This document shows, piece by piece, positions 9,836-20,331 of a stretch of DNA of 64,000 nucleotides. Position 1 is the stretch's first letter. Each line of letters starts with the position of its first letter. The translations under genes were made by a program, and so were the position numbers. A model generated the notes under the pieces. That model searched no databases, had not been told where the DNA came from, and saw only the letters and a program-made list of their open reading frames with translations. This DNA comes from Fibrella forsythiae (GTDB lineage Bacteria > Bacteroidota > Bacteroidia > Cytophagales > Spirosomataceae), in assembly GCF_017353175.1 (NCBI RefSeq), contig NZ_JAFMYW010000003.1, forward strand, positions 558,001-622,000, written 5' to 3'.

Positions 9836-12109
9836 TTAAGCAGGCAGGTAAACAGTGAAGGTCGCCCCTTCGCCAACCTGGCCACGAGCTTCTATACCAC
9901 CGTTGTGTTGTTCAACAACTTTCTTCACAATTGCCAGGCCAATGCCTGTGCCTGGGTATACGCTGTTACGACTATGTAATCGTTGAAAAGCCCCGAATAT
10001 GCGGTCTTTGTATTGGTCATCGAAACCAATTCCATTGTCAGCTACCCGAATGGCCCAGTACGAGCTGGCCTGGGGCGTTGGGAGTGAAGCAGGCAACTGT
10101 TTGCCCCGAACCTTTTCGGCGCTTATTCGTATGTGTGGCCGTACACCCGGCCGCGAGAATTTCAAGGCATTACCAATCAGATTCTGTATTAATTGCCTGA
10201 TGGTTAAATTGTTAGCTCTTAGAGTCGGCAGCGTCGATATATCAATCACTGCCTTTTTATCGGCTACGCGCGTTTCCAGGTCTATCAGTACTTCCGAAAC
10301 CAATACATTAAGATCAAGCGAGTTGCTGATGTCGGGCAGGTTTGTTAGGCGGGAATAGGCCAGCAGGTCCCGGATCAGAATCGACATCCGATCAGCTGCA
10401 CTTTGCATACGCTGAATCAGGTCTTGTCCGGATTCGCCAAGTTGCGGGCCAAATTGCTGCGACAGCAGATTGCCGAATGATTGAACCTTCCGCAGGGGTT
10501 CCTGCAGATCGTGACTGGCAACGCCCGCAAACTGTTCAAGGCTCTCGTTCGATTCGCGCAGTTGTTGCTGCGTTCGCTGGGCGGTGGTGACATCGCTGAA
10601 CGTAACCACCACGTTATCTGACCCCTGCCGAACCGCCGATACATTAAACCAGGCTTCGAGCCCCTTTTCGTCGCGATAGTACTGAGTTGCCTGCTCGGGC
10701 TGGCCAGTTGTCACAACCCGCTGATAAATAGCGAGAAACCCTCCGTCGGCGTTTCCGGGAAAAGTAGTCAGCAATCGAGTTCCCACAATCTGGTCGGGAG
10801 TGTGCCCCGTCATGACGGTTGTGGTACTGTTGGCTTTCTCCATCAGGAAATCAATGGGCTGGCCGCTATCATCTCGAATGGCCCTCATGGCTATTATACC
10901 GTTTGGCGACGATTCGAAGATGGCCGTCAACTGGTCTTTTTGCCGGGCCAGATCGAGTTGAGCCTGTTTGCGTTCTGAAATATCCAGTAGGGTCAATACC
11001 AGTCCGTCGCCCTGTCTGATTGCGGTGATATCAAACCAGGCGTTCAGCCCATCTTCCCTGAATTCCTGCTCTATCTGTTGTTTTTCGCCCGTTTCAACCA
11101 CGATCACGTAGCGATCGAAAAGCCCGTTTTTGCGCTTGGTGGGGAAAAGGCTCAACATCCGCTGGCCAATCAGGTGCTCAGCTGGTTGTTGCATGATCAG
11201 ACAAACCTGTTGATTAGTCGAGAGCACTTCAAAATCAATGATATGCCCTTTTTCGTCGCGAACAGACTTACAGGAGATCACGCCGGATTGCACGCCGTCG
11301 AGTACGTTCTGGAGCATATTAGCACTCTGCTGCAGTTGCTGTTCGGCTTGTTTTTGCTCAGTTATGTCATTATAGGTTACCAGCAGACCTGTCTCTGTCT
11401 TCTGAATGGACAGGTCAATCCATTTCTGGGGAACAGGGTAAAAATGACTCGTTCGAATTGACTGACCGGTCCTGTAAACAGCTAAATAATGGTGAAACAT
11501 GCCCTGTTCCTGCGTTTCAGGATACAGTTGTATTAGCGTGTTTCCCAGCAGTTGCTCACGCGTATACCCCCCGCCCAGCAGCAGCAATGCGCCATCATTG
11601 ACCAGCGTTACCCGAAAGTCGATCACCTCACCGGCATCATTCATGATGGGCTCAAACGCAGTAATCCCACTCAGAAATGTATTTATAACACCATCGAGAA
11701 GTTGGTTTCGATGAATAAGCGATACCTCGGCCTCTTTTCGAGTCGTTATATCGCTGAAAATCAAAAAGAAGCCGTCGCCCAGGCGCCTGGCCTGTGTTTG
11801 TACCCACCGGCCAGCCCGCTTAAAATAGGATTCGTGAATAAATGGCTGATTATTCTGGATCAGCGGCATATAGGCTGTTTCCAGCGCCCGCGCCGCTGGA
11901 AACCGTTGAAACAGCGTTCCCTGCCTGAAATCGGTGTCGGTATACCCTAAGAGCATACGGGCCTGCGCATTATAATAGACTGTTTCATAATCTATTATAA
12001 TGCCTGCTTCATTGCGGATAGGTTGGTACGCAACAATACCGTTAGGCGATCCGTCGAGAATACCCAACAATAGATCCGATGCTCCGGTAGTAGGGAAGTG
12101 GGTAATCAT
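9836..12109 (-). CDS. Sensor histidine kinase with four tandem PAS domains
   Basis: This 757-residue kinase has four PAS modules, at about 10-125, 135-250, 260-380 and 395-508. All share a pattern of Gly-Ile near the start, an (A/S)IRD-G-IDF strand and an early Asn, which indicates internal duplication. HisKA carries H533 in ASHDLQEPLRK, as in phytochrome-like kinases. The HATPase has N647 in LIGNALKF, D691 in VADNGIGF and GTGIGLAI at 720-727. There is no receiver and no membrane segment. It converges on the hybrid kinase gene, ending 18 bases from it, with no terminator visible between them. The partner regulator is not evident. Confidence 0.92.
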   Translation of the reverse strand: MITHFPTTGASDLLLGILDGSPNGIVAYQPIRNEAGIIIDYETVYYNAQARMLLGYTDTDFRQGTLFQRFPAARALETAYMPLIQNNQPFIHESYFKRAGRWVQTQARRLGDGFFLIFSDITTRKEAEVSLIHRNQLLDGVINTFLSGITAFEPIMNDAGEVIDFRVTLVNDGALLLLGGGYTREQLLGNTLIQLYPETQEQGMFHHYLAVYRTGQSIRTSHFYPVPQKWIDLSIQKTETGLLVTYNDITEQKQAEQQLQQSANMLQNVLDGVQSGVISCKSVRDEKGHIIDFEVLSTNQQVCLIMQQPAEHLIGQRMLSLFPTKRKNGLFDRYVIVVETGEKQQIEQEFREDGLNAWFDITAIRQGDGLVLTLLDISERKQAQLDLARQKDQLTAIFESSPNGIIAMRAIRDDSGQPIDFLMEKANSTTTVMTGHTPDQIVGTRLLTTFPGNADGGFLAIYQRVVTTGQPEQATQYYRDEKGLEAWFNVSAVRQGSDNVVVTFSDVTTAQRTQQQLRESNESLEQFAGVASHDLQEPLRKVQSFGNLLSQQFGPQLGESGQDLIQRMQSAADRMSILIRDLLAYSRLTNLPDISNSLDLNVLVSEVLIDLETRVADKKAVIDISTLPTLRANNLTIRQLIQNLIGNALKFSRPGVRPHIRISAEKVRGKQLPASLPTPQASSYWAIRVADNGIGFDDQYKDRIFGAFQRLHSRNSVYPGTGIGLAIVKKVVEQHNGGIEARGQVGEGATFTVYLPA

Positions 12110-12238
12110 AAAGTCATTGAGTAACTCGTAGGCAAAGCCGTTGAGTACAGTTCACGAATGTACAGAAAGTCACGCGTTTACACTATGATTGGGCCAAAAA
12201 TCACGCCGTGCTTTTGGTATATATACATATACACGAAA

Positions 12239-12267
12239 GAGGGCAACCACACTCGTTGGTTGCCCTC
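12239..12267 (-). terminator. Rho-independent terminator after treY
   Basis: There is a perfect 11-base-pair stem (GAGGGCAACCA and its complement) with a seven-base loop. On the minus strand it is followed by TTTCG. It lies about 40 bases beyond the treY stop. Confidence 0.75.
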
Positions 12268-12307
12268 TTATCAGTTTCTTGCTAGTAAGTAATTAGCTCG
12301 AATCGGT

Positions 12308-15139
12308 TCAGGAGAAGTAGAGTAGAGCGATAGGCAAATTACCACTCAGTAGATCACTGATTGCCCCTGAGTTGACTGGTCTGTCAATTAATTGATCGTG
12401 CCAGTTGCTGCTGCCGGTTGGAAATACCACCCGCGTATCGAGCCAGTCAATGGCCAATGGCTTGTCTACACCCGTTTCGTGGCATAATCGCGCCAGATGG
12501 AGTGGCACAACGACAACGTACCCGACGCCGTTCTGCTGCCGGGAAAACGCCAGAACATGATCGCGGTAAGCGCCTTCAACGGCTAAAGGAACGTACTCAG
12601 ACGTCGCCCAGAAGTCAGGCTGAGTGCGGCGGTTCTTCAGCAGCTTGTTTGTTAGCCAGCACTTAACCAGACCACTAAACCGCTCCGCCCAAAGCGCTGC
12701 CGATTGGCCAGCTTTATGCTGGTTACCATTCATTTCGTTTAGGTTCGTTATCATTGTTTCCCGCAGCGCGTAATCGACCGGGCGTCTATTATCAGGATCT
12801 ACTAGGCTTAGGTCATGTAATTCACAGCCCTGATAAACGTCAGGAACGCCCGGCGTCGTGAATTTAAGCAGCACCTGCGCCAGCGAATTACTGATAGCAA
12901 AGTCGGCAATACGCTCCTGAAATGCGGTGAATGCCGGCCAGAATGAACCGTGCTTGTCCAACAAATGATCAATGTAGGCATGAGTGGCATCCATGTAGGC
13001 GGTATTAGGAGCTGTCCAACTGGTGTGCCGTTTTGCTTCCTGGAAGGATTTGGTCACGTATTCGTGCAGGCGGTCAGAAAAGTCATCTTCATCCTGTCCG
13101 GCAAACGGATGGGCTCCAACCAGTGTTTGCAGAATGAAATACGCATCGTTCTGATCGGGCCTGTTGTCGGGGCGTTGTTCTGCGGTCTGATCCAGCCAAC
13201 GTTGGGCGGTTTGGGTCCACTCGTTGCCCAGGGCCGTCAGCACGTTCAGGCGGGCCCGTACGTCTTCGCCACGCTTGGTGTCGTGGGTCGAGGTGCCGTT
13301 CATGGCCAGCGGCCAATTGGTCTGCCGATCCTGCATTGCGTCATGAAACGCAGGTACGTCTATACCAAATGCTTCGGCTGAATCCCCTACTTCGTTATGG
13401 CCAATGAACCGGAAATACGTATACAGCAGTGTGTCTTCAACGCCCTTGGCCATCAGCGGCCCGGTAAACTGCATACACCGCTGGTAAAACCGAAGGGCCC
13501 GGGCATTATAAGCAGTATCGCCCTGCTGTGGTTTGGTTAGCCAGATCGATTCCAGCAAATCGGCAGGCGCGCGCAGTTCAACGGCCCGGTTACGAACACC
13601 ATCAAGCATAAGGCGCAAGGCATTGGCTTCGTCTGCCTCCAGCGGAAACTGATTGCCGTAGTAGCGGTAAACCGGGCATTGCACCAGCAATTCGGCAATG
13701 GCCAGTAACAGCATCGTTGGGTTTACCGCCGCCAATTGCTCTTCTGTAGCCAGATGCTGATCATGGAAAAGCTTATACAAGTTGGCCAGTTCACCACCCA
13801 TGTCGTGGTAAAGAATGTAGGCTTTTCGGCTTAATATCTGCTCGTGAATAGGCGTATCGTTACCAACCAGCTTATTATAAAAGTCAGTAAACGCTTCTTT
13901 GCCAGCTGGGTCTGTCAGAATATTGTTGACGAGCGCCAGGTAGTCGTATCCACTGCTACCCTGAATGGGCCAGGTGGCAGGCATTGCCTCTCCCGGTTCC
14001 AGAATTTTCTCGACTACGATATACGGTTCAGGGCCCATCGTTTCCCGGAGCCTGTCCAGATAACCTGCCGGATCGAAAAGTCCGTCAATATGGTCAATCC
14101 GCAACCCCTGGAACGTACCGTCGGCAACCAGTTCACGAACAAACTGATGAACGTGGTCGAACACGTCGGGGCGTTCAACGGCCAGGCAAATAAGCCCATT
14201 AACGGTGAAAAACCGCCGGAAGTTGATGCGCCGCCGCGTCTCGTCGCCATCACACAGGCGGTAATGCTGCTCTTCACAAAGCGCATGAATGTCATCGGCC
14301 GATTGGTTGAACCAGGCCAGCCGTGTCTCTATGTAATGCCGAACTGTCTCATCATCGGCCATAAGCTCCGCTAATTCAAGGCGTGCCTCGTCCCACAGCA
14401 TGGAGGCCTGCCCTGCAGATACAGGCTGATGGTCAGTTACTCGGTTCCGGTCAGATAACAGGTTGTCCGGACTGTCGATGACCGGTTGCGTTGGGTGATT
14501 TGATGCGTTGGGGGCAAACAGGCCATCAACTCGTTTTAGCCATTCAGATAGCACTGCAGGTACGTTGCTGGTAAAGGCATCTGCCTGTTGTTGTTCTTCA
14601 GATACCAGCGCCTGTGCATACGTGTGCGGTGCCAATGGAAAATGGTTGTCGTAATACTGCAACACCAGCCGCTGATGCATGTAGGCTACCCGTAATTCGC
14701 CATTCTTGATGATGCTGGCCAGTTTCTGGCCCAAAAACGGAGCCATCAGCGTGCCGTCGAACAATTCGTTATTGCCCGGAATATCGAAATAGTGGGCGTA
14801 TAGCGATTGGTGACCTTTTTCGAGCACGTCGCTGATCCACGGATTGGCCGGGTGAAACGCCAGGTGGTTTGGCACAATATCCTGCAACCAGCCCATGCCG
14901 CGTTCCGTCAACTGCTTACTCAGGCTGCGCAGCTGGTCGAGTGTGCCAATTTCCGGATTGATTCGCTGGGGGTCAATACCATCATACCCATGGGTGCTGC
15001 CGGGTGTCGCGGCCAGGGTAGGCGAGGCGTAAATGGTTGTGACGCCCAGTTTGTGGAGGTAATCGAGTTGCCGTTCAAGATGGGCAAACGTGAAGTTTTC
15101 GTGTAATTGTACACGATACGTAGAAACCGGATTATACAT
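12308..15139 (-). CDS. treY: Maltooligosyl trehalose synthase TreY
   Basis: This 943-residue GH13 enzyme rearranges the reducing-end bond of maltodextrins to an alpha,alpha-1,1 linkage, the first step of the TreY/TreZ trehalose route. Diagnostic segments are STYRVQL at the N-terminus, YASPTLAATPGSTHGYDGID, LQDIVPNHLAFHP, the catalytic-region LRIDHIDGLFDPAGY, VVEKILEPGE and SSGYDYL. The length is normal for the family and the enzyme is probably cytosolic. TreZ is not in the window. The gene stands alone, with its own terminator downstream and a 73-base gap from lptD upstream on the same strand. Confidence 0.95.
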   Translation of the reverse strand: MYNPVSTYRVQLHENFTFAHLERQLDYLHKLGVTTIYASPTLAATPGSTHGYDGIDPQRINPEIGTLDQLRSLSKQLTERGMGWLQDIVPNHLAFHPANPWISDVLEKGHQSLYAHYFDIPGNNELFDGTLMAPFLGQKLASIIKNGELRVAYMHQRLVLQYYDNHFPLAPHTYAQALVSEEQQQADAFTSNVPAVLSEWLKRVDGLFAPNASNHPTQPVIDSPDNLLSDRNRVTDHQPVSAGQASMLWDEARLELAELMADDETVRHYIETRLAWFNQSADDIHALCEEQHYRLCDGDETRRRINFRRFFTVNGLICLAVERPDVFDHVHQFVRELVADGTFQGLRIDHIDGLFDPAGYLDRLRETMGPEPYIVVEKILEPGEAMPATWPIQGSSGYDYLALVNNILTDPAGKEAFTDFYNKLVGNDTPIHEQILSRKAYILYHDMGGELANLYKLFHDQHLATEEQLAAVNPTMLLLAIAELLVQCPVYRYYGNQFPLEADEANALRLMLDGVRNRAVELRAPADLLESIWLTKPQQGDTAYNARALRFYQRCMQFTGPLMAKGVEDTLLYTYFRFIGHNEVGDSAEAFGIDVPAFHDAMQDRQTNWPLAMNGTSTHDTKRGEDVRARLNVLTALGNEWTQTAQRWLDQTAEQRPDNRPDQNDAYFILQTLVGAHPFAGQDEDDFSDRLHEYVTKSFQEAKRHTSWTAPNTAYMDATHAYIDHLLDKHGSFWPAFTAFQERIADFAISNSLAQVLLKFTTPGVPDVYQGCELHDLSLVDPDNRRPVDYALRETMITNLNEMNGNQHKAGQSAALWAERFSGLVKCWLTNKLLKNRRTQPDFWATSEYVPLAVEGAYRDHVLAFSRQQNGVGYVVVVPLHLARLCHETGVDKPLAIDWLDTRVVFPTGSSNWHDQLIDRPVNSGAISDLLSGNLPIALLYFS

Positions 15140-15212
15140 GACGTTGAGTGTAGATGATCTGTTGACAGACCACTACCTAAACGGTAAGAGTACCGGTAAA
15201 TGTTTTGCGGGG

Positions 15213-18152
15213 TTAGCGATAGCCGCCACCGAAGCCGCCATTGTCGAAGAACGAGCGGCGACGGCTTAGTTTCAGCTCCTGAAGGATCGAGGATTTGGCC
15301 CGAAGGTCGAACGAATAGTTACCGGCACGGCTGGCACTACCGGCGTAGGGAGTCCAGTTGAATGCCATTTCCCAGCAGTGCAGATCGCGGTTCACGCCAA
15401 TGGTTGTCAGCGAGGGAGCGTGGTACTGGAAATCGTAACCAGTCTGGTACGTAAATTTCCACTTCGGTGTCAGGCTAAAATCACCGGTCAAATTCAGGGT
15501 TTGAATAACGGCGCTCTGCGAAGGTGTCAGACGGGTATAACCAAACGAATAGCTTACGTTGACTGTCCACGGAATGCTAAAGTCGACGTACAGGTCGGGG
15601 TTCTGATTAATGGCTTTCAACGTGGCATCTGACGCATTGGGTGACTTTTTCGGAGCATCCGCTTTCTTCGGGGCAAACCGCGTACTCACAAACGCCTGAA
15701 GACTTGTTAAGCGTGCCAAACCCTGGCCGAGGGAGTAGGCATACTTGTTAACACGAATAGGGTCTACCGTTTCGCCAACTTGCTGATAGCCATATGGGTC
15801 GAACGTTGATGAAACGTTGAAATTCACGTTTTTGGCGATCTGCGTATTGGCACTGACATTCAGCAGCGAAAGTTTGTACTCGGGAGCCAGCAGGTTATAG
15901 CTGCCGTTGATGCTAAGGTTATCGAGCAGTGGAATCTTCTTGAACTCAGCCCCCGACGTATCATCGCGTGACCGGACTTTCATTTCCAATTGGTTGACGA
16001 TGCCGAATGAAAGGATGGCGTTTTGGCCGGGAGCACTGCTGCCGTACGTTCCGCCCAGCCCCCGATAGCGCGACAGTTTACGCCTATATTCGGGTAAGCC
16101 TGCCAGTGAACCTTCGGCAGGAAGGGTAGTGAAAAAGCCAAAGGTTGATCCTGAAAAATCGGGCGTATAGCTGATAGACACCGAGGGAGCTACGGTATGG
16201 CGAATGGCTTCCAGTCGTTTTCCCCGGATGAAGTAGGTGCCATATACCCGCGTGTTCAGGCTGGCATTGGTTGCAAATGAATACGTTGGGAAAAAGCCCC
16301 GTGCCGTATCTATTCGAACGCCCCCCTTTGTTGGGTCTGTAGGATCCGGAATGTAAGTATACGTCAGTTGCCGGCTGTATATATCACCTTGCAGTGAGAA
16401 ACCGGGTGTAAAATTGATGTACCGGGCGATCTTGAAGTTGGGCAATGATACTGGAATACTGTACCGCATCGTGACGTTACGATTATCTAATATTCGGCCC
16501 AGATTCTCCAGATTAAAGGCAACCAGATTAGGGTCGGCTATTGTGCGCCCCAGCCGGATAGAATCTGCCCGCGCCAGACTATCACGAACAACTTCATCGC
16601 GACTACGCAACCGGGCATTTGAGATCAGGGTGAACCCCAGTCCACTCGTGTCGATCGTATTACGGATCGTGTTGCTGATCGCCGCCTGCGCATCAAACTG
16701 GAAACCTACCCGAAAGCTTTCATACCACTTACCGGTGCCTCCTTTCAGAGCAAATGGGGCAATCTGGTTTACCGATAAGGTGTAGTCGAAGCCTACGTCG
16801 GTTTTGCCATTCTCGCGTACACCCGTTGTCTGGTTTACCTGCCCGAACTGCTGGTTTACCCGGAAATTGGCACCCGACCGAACATACTTACCGAACGTGC
16901 GGCTATACTGGATTGAGGAACCTGCTACGTTCGACGTAACTGCCTGGGTACTGAACGAGTTGAACTGGTTGTAACTGTTACTGGTGACGTTTACATTGGC
17001 TGAGAATGAGCCTCGCCGCCCAATGTTCTGAGGTGCATGCGCCCAGTTTATCGCAAAATCATTGCGATCTGGCGTGAGCAGCCGTTCGGCTTCTGTCAGC
17101 GCCCCTGACGTATTATGGTTGAACCGAAGCTGGAAGCTGCCGGCGTACCGATACCGTTTGTTGTAGGCCCCCGACGTACCCAGCCCCCAGCTTCCGCGCG
17201 AGTAGATCTGACCGGTAAACTGAAGGCCAATATTTTCGTTCACCGCCCAGTAGTAACCGCCATCGCGCAGGTAAAAGCCCCGGCCGTTGGGTTCTTCCCC
17301 ATACTGCGGCATTAGAATACCCGACACGCCAATGTCTTTTTTCTTGGGGAACGGGAAAAAGCCAAACGGAAGGCCAAGCGGCAACGGAATCTGGTTAATG
17401 ACCAGATTGAACGGCCCAGACACCACCTGCTTATTGTGCACCACCTTCAGCTTGGGCGCGTTGATGTGAAAGTGTGGCGTGGCCAGATTACAAGTCGTAT
17501 AAATAGAACCACGGATATACAAATTGTCTTCTGCGTCTTTCTTGACCACTTTCCCCCGAATGTTTCCTTCCCCCTGCTGCGTAACAATTCCCTGAACCAG
17601 TGCTTTTTTGGTCTTAAAATTGTAGCGGATCTCTTTTGTGTTGTACTCTTCGCTACGGTCTTTGAAGATAGGTGTTCCCACCATTTTTTTCGACGTAGAA
17701 TCGTAGCGACCGCGGGCAAAGACTTCGTTAGTAGCCTGGTTAAGCTTGATGTAATCGGCTTTCAGCGAAATGTCGCCATACACGACCTCGGCATTTCCCC
17801 AGAGTTCCACAATCTGACCATTCACCTGGCTGGAGTCTTTCGACGAATATCGGACGGTGGTTGTAAACTGATCTGCCGGGGCTTTGGTGGTATCCTTTCC
17901 TACCCGTAATCGAGTAGTATCACCACCCGAAATGCCCGTCACGTTCGTACCTGGTATGCGTGAGCCAGTGGTAGCCGACGTACCTGAGGGACGGGTATTG
18001 GCCGGTTGTGAAGGAGGAACGGGCAGTGGACTCAACGGGTTAGTGGGGCGGTCCTGCGCATGCAGAATCCCCGTAACTGCTGTTAAAAGCCACAGTAGCA
18101 GTGTATAATTCGTTACCCGTAAAATAATATACGTGATTTTCGGTTCTATCAA
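15213..18152 (-). CDS. lptD: LPS-assembly outer-membrane protein LptD (Bacteroidota type)
   Basis: This 979-residue precursor starts with a signal peptide (hydrophobic core about 14-28, Ala-Gln at about 32). A low-complexity Pro/Thr linker follows, then an OstA/LptA-like periplasmic domain at about 95-250 (ELWGNAEVVYGDISLKADYI, TNEVFARGRYD). The rest is a long beta-barrel rich in Tyr, Asn and Ser strands. The segment PLPLGLPFGFFPFPKKKDIG is typical of Bacteroidota LptD proteins. It inserts lipopolysaccharide into the outer leaflet with LptE. It is divergent from the amidase gene and a TAnnTTTG element lies about 40 bases upstream. Confidence 0.9.
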   Translation of the reverse strand: MIEPKITYIILRVTNYTLLLWLLTAVTGILHAQDRPTNPLSPLPVPPSQPANTRPSGTSATTGSRIPGTNVTGISGGDTTRLRVGKDTTKAPADQFTTTVRYSSKDSSQVNGQIVELWGNAEVVYGDISLKADYIKLNQATNEVFARGRYDSTSKKMVGTPIFKDRSEEYNTKEIRYNFKTKKALVQGIVTQQGEGNIRGKVVKKDAEDNLYIRGSIYTTCNLATPHFHINAPKLKVVHNKQVVSGPFNLVINQIPLPLGLPFGFFPFPKKKDIGVSGILMPQYGEEPNGRGFYLRDGGYYWAVNENIGLQFTGQIYSRGSWGLGTSGAYNKRYRYAGSFQLRFNHNTSGALTEAERLLTPDRNDFAINWAHAPQNIGRRGSFSANVNVTSNSYNQFNSFSTQAVTSNVAGSSIQYSRTFGKYVRSGANFRVNQQFGQVNQTTGVRENGKTDVGFDYTLSVNQIAPFALKGGTGKWYESFRVGFQFDAQAAISNTIRNTIDTSGLGFTLISNARLRSRDEVVRDSLARADSIRLGRTIADPNLVAFNLENLGRILDNRNVTMRYSIPVSLPNFKIARYINFTPGFSLQGDIYSRQLTYTYIPDPTDPTKGGVRIDTARGFFPTYSFATNASLNTRVYGTYFIRGKRLEAIRHTVAPSVSISYTPDFSGSTFGFFTTLPAEGSLAGLPEYRRKLSRYRGLGGTYGSSAPGQNAILSFGIVNQLEMKVRSRDDTSGAEFKKIPLLDNLSINGSYNLLAPEYKLSLLNVSANTQIAKNVNFNVSSTFDPYGYQQVGETVDPIRVNKYAYSLGQGLARLTSLQAFVSTRFAPKKADAPKKSPNASDATLKAINQNPDLYVDFSIPWTVNVSYSFGYTRLTPSQSAVIQTLNLTGDFSLTPKWKFTYQTGYDFQYHAPSLTTIGVNRDLHCWEMAFNWTPYAGSASRAGNYSFDLRAKSSILQELKLSRRRSFFDNGGFGGGYR

Positions 18153-18192
18153 AAATTACATTTGCCGCCGTTGATAGTCTCAACAGTGCACA

Positions 18193-18200
18193 CAAAGTTA
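18193..18200 (-). promoter_or_regulatory. -7 element of the lptD promoter
   Basis: The minus strand reads TAACTTTG, a perfect TAnnTTTG match, 40 bases upstream of the lptD start. A TTG lies upstream at a slightly short spacing of 16 bases, so the -33 box is uncertain. Confidence 0.55.
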
Positions 18201-18283
18201 CCTACGAACAATCACCCAATACTGCCTTGAATCGCAATTCGCTGTTAATTTTTATTAAACCATTTACCTCCATCAAGTCAGTT

Positions 18284-19111
18284 ATGCTTGTTAAGATTAT
18301 CCTACTTTGTGCCGTATTGATTCCGCTACTGGCTGGAACAATGGTGCCCAAACCAGCCTGGCAGGATTCGACCAACCAGCAACCACGACCCGCTGGCCGG
18401 GCCAATCTGATACGTACTGTTGTTCTCGACGCCGGGCATGGTGGCAAGGATCCGGGCACACACGGGCGTTATGCCAAAGAGAAAACCATGAATTTGAAAC
18501 TGGTGCTGGCATTGGGCGCAAAGATCAAAGAAGAGATGCCCGGCGTACGCGTTGTTTATACCCGTACTACCGATCGTTTTATCGAACTGGCCGAACGCTC
18601 AGCCATTGCTAATCGCAATCGTGCCGATTTGTTTATTTCGATTCATTGTAACGCCAACCCAAACTCGAAAGCTGTCCACGGGACCGAAACCTACACAATG
18701 GGGTTGCATAAAACGGAAGGAAATCTCGACGTTGCCAAGCGAGAGAACGCCGTTATCCTCAAAGAAGCCAACTACGAAGAAACCTACAAAGGCTTTAACC
18801 CTAACTCGCCCCTGGCCTATATCATGCTGGCTAATTATCAGCACGCTTTTATGGGAAGCAGTATCAGCTTTGCCGAAAAAGTAGAACGTAATTTCCGCCG
18901 CGAGGCCGACCGCACAAGCCGGGGCGTGAAGCAGGCCGGTTTTCTGGTGCTCTGGCGCACAACAATGCCCAGCGTTTTAATAGAGGCAGGTTACCTGACC
19001 AACGCTGATGAAGAAGATTTCCTGGCTTCAGAAGAAGGGCAGGAGCGCATAGCAGGCTCGATCTACAAAGCGTTTGAGCAGTATAAACACGACATGGAGG
19101 GAGTGAATTGA
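18284..19111 (+). CDS. N-acetylmuramoyl-L-alanine amidase (Amidase_3 family)
   Basis: This zinc amidase of 275 residues cleaves the stem peptide from MurNAc in peptidoglycan. The zinc-site motif VVLDAGHGGKDPG, the ERSAIANRN segment, the FISIHCNANP histidine strand and the C-terminal PSVLIEAGYLTN glutamate motif are all present. I chose ATG 18284 because it starts exactly at a signal sequence (MLVKIILLCAVLIPLLAG), which targets the protein to the periplasm. The frame is open upstream to a TTG at 18227, which would put 19 residues before that signal. An MCE protein gene follows after 167 bases. Confidence 0.92.
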   Translation: MLVKIILLCAVLIPLLAGTMVPKPAWQDSTNQQPRPAGRANLIRTVVLDAGHGGKDPGTHGRYAKEKTMNLKLVLALGAKIKEEMPGVRVVYTRTTDRFIELAERSAIANRNRADLFISIHCNANPNSKAVHGTETYTMGLHKTEGNLDVAKRENAVILKEANYEETYKGFNPNSPLAYIMLANYQHAFMGSSISFAEKVERNFRREADRTSRGVKQAGFLVLWRTTMPSVLIEAGYLTNADEEDFLASEEGQERIAGSIYKAFEQYKHDMEGVN

Positions 19112-19278
19112 GCATAGGTGTTACCAGCGGAGGGGCGTGGCTTTATCGATTTCACTGACTCATTGGCTGCGTGGCAACTTTGGACATTGCCTGTCTAACC
19201 TTGAACCATGACCCCCCTTTTGCCGGTTATACGTCGAGGCAGGCGTATTAGACGCACGCCGATTCTATTACACGCTAC

Positions 19279-20280
19279 ATGAAACTCTCACAGGAAGCGA
19301 AAGTGGGTCTGCTGGCCTTGATTACGCTCACCATGTTTTTCTTCGGATTTAATTTTCTGAAAGGAAGCAACATCTTCAAGAAGAATAAACAGTTCACGGT
19401 CGTCTACGCCAACGTTGACGGACTGACGACCTCCAATCCCGTGCTGCTTAACGGCCTGACGGTAGGGCGCGTTGCCAAAATCGATCTGATGCCGGATCAG
19501 GGGAACAAACTGCTGGTTACGATCGACATGAACAAAAACGTGGTTGTCCGTCAGGGATCGAAAGCCTTGTTAGCCGATGGGGGTTTGTTAGGCGGAAAAA
19601 TCATTCGGCTGGAAATAAACAAGGCCGGCACCGTTATGGACGAAGGCGAACTAATCGCTTCCAGCGAGCAAGGCATTTCGGCGTTGATCAAAGAAAAAAC
19701 GTTACCCGTACTGAATAATGTTGACTCCCTGACCCGTCGGCTAAACTATGTAGTTGCCTCGTTTGATCAGACGGCCAGCATTCTGAATCAAACCCTGCGC
19801 GGGGCTGGTACGGTAACAGGTACGTTGAATGCAGCACTGGACGAAAACCGGACTGGTCTTAAACTGGCTCTGGCTAACGTAAATCAACTGTCGCGCTCGC
19901 TGGATAAGACTACGCAAGAGTTAAGCCCTATTCTGAATAAGGCATCGTCGTTTACGGATTCATTAAATGCGCTGCAATTGCGTCAGACCTTGAATAACGC
20001 TAACAAGTCGATTGATAATCTGCAACAGATGCTGGGTAATATTCAGAAGGGGCAGGGGTCACTTGGCAAGCTTGCCACTGATGATTCGCTCTATGTGAAC
20101 GTTAGTCGCACGGCGGGGGGGCTGGAGAAGTTGTTGACGGATTTCCGGCAAAACCCGAAGAAATACATCAATGTATCGTTCTCTGTTTTTGGCAAAAAAG
20201 ACAAACCGGCTGTTGGCAAGCCCGGTACAATGACCACCACCACCGTAACAACAATGGTGATAGATACTACGCGAAAGTAA
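19279..20280 (+). CDS. MlaD/MCE family lipid-transport protein
   Basis: This 333-residue protein has one N-terminal membrane anchor (about residues 8-28) and a single MCE domain (about 38-115, VVYANVDGLTTSNPVLLNG through GGLLGGKIIRLEI). A long helical region follows, with repeated heptad-like DSLTRRLN and LNNANKSIDNLQQM segments. MCE proteins form hexameric rings that pass phospholipids between membranes, with an MlaE-type permease and MlaF-type ATPase that are not in this window. The C-terminal tail is Thr- and Val-rich. Placement after the amidase suggests an envelope-maintenance group. Confidence 0.88.
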   Translation: MKLSQEAKVGLLALITLTMFFFGFNFLKGSNIFKKNKQFTVVYANVDGLTTSNPVLLNGLTVGRVAKIDLMPDQGNKLLVTIDMNKNVVVRQGSKALLADGGLLGGKIIRLEINKAGTVMDEGELIASSEQGISALIKEKTLPVLNNVDSLTRRLNYVVASFDQTASILNQTLRGAGTVTGTLNAALDENRTGLKLALANVNQLSRSLDKTTQELSPILNKASSFTDSLNALQLRQTLNNANKSIDNLQQMLGNIQKGQGSLGKLATDDSLYVNVSRTAGGLEKLLTDFRQNPKKYINVSFSVFGKKDKPAVGKPGTMTTTTVTTMVIDTTRK

Positions 20281-20294
20281 ATTTGGGTGTCTGC

Positions 20295-20325
20295 TTTGAT
20301 TTCCAATAACTTTCTGCTACTTTTG
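20295..20325 (+). promoter_or_regulatory. Bacteroidota promoter P1 upstream of the ribosomal operon
   Basis: TTTG at 20295-20298 is followed after exactly 19 bases by TACTTTTG at 20318-20325. This is a full match to the -33/-7 consensus. Initiation is expected near 20331-20333. Confidence 0.8.
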
Positions 20326-20331
20326 CACTCC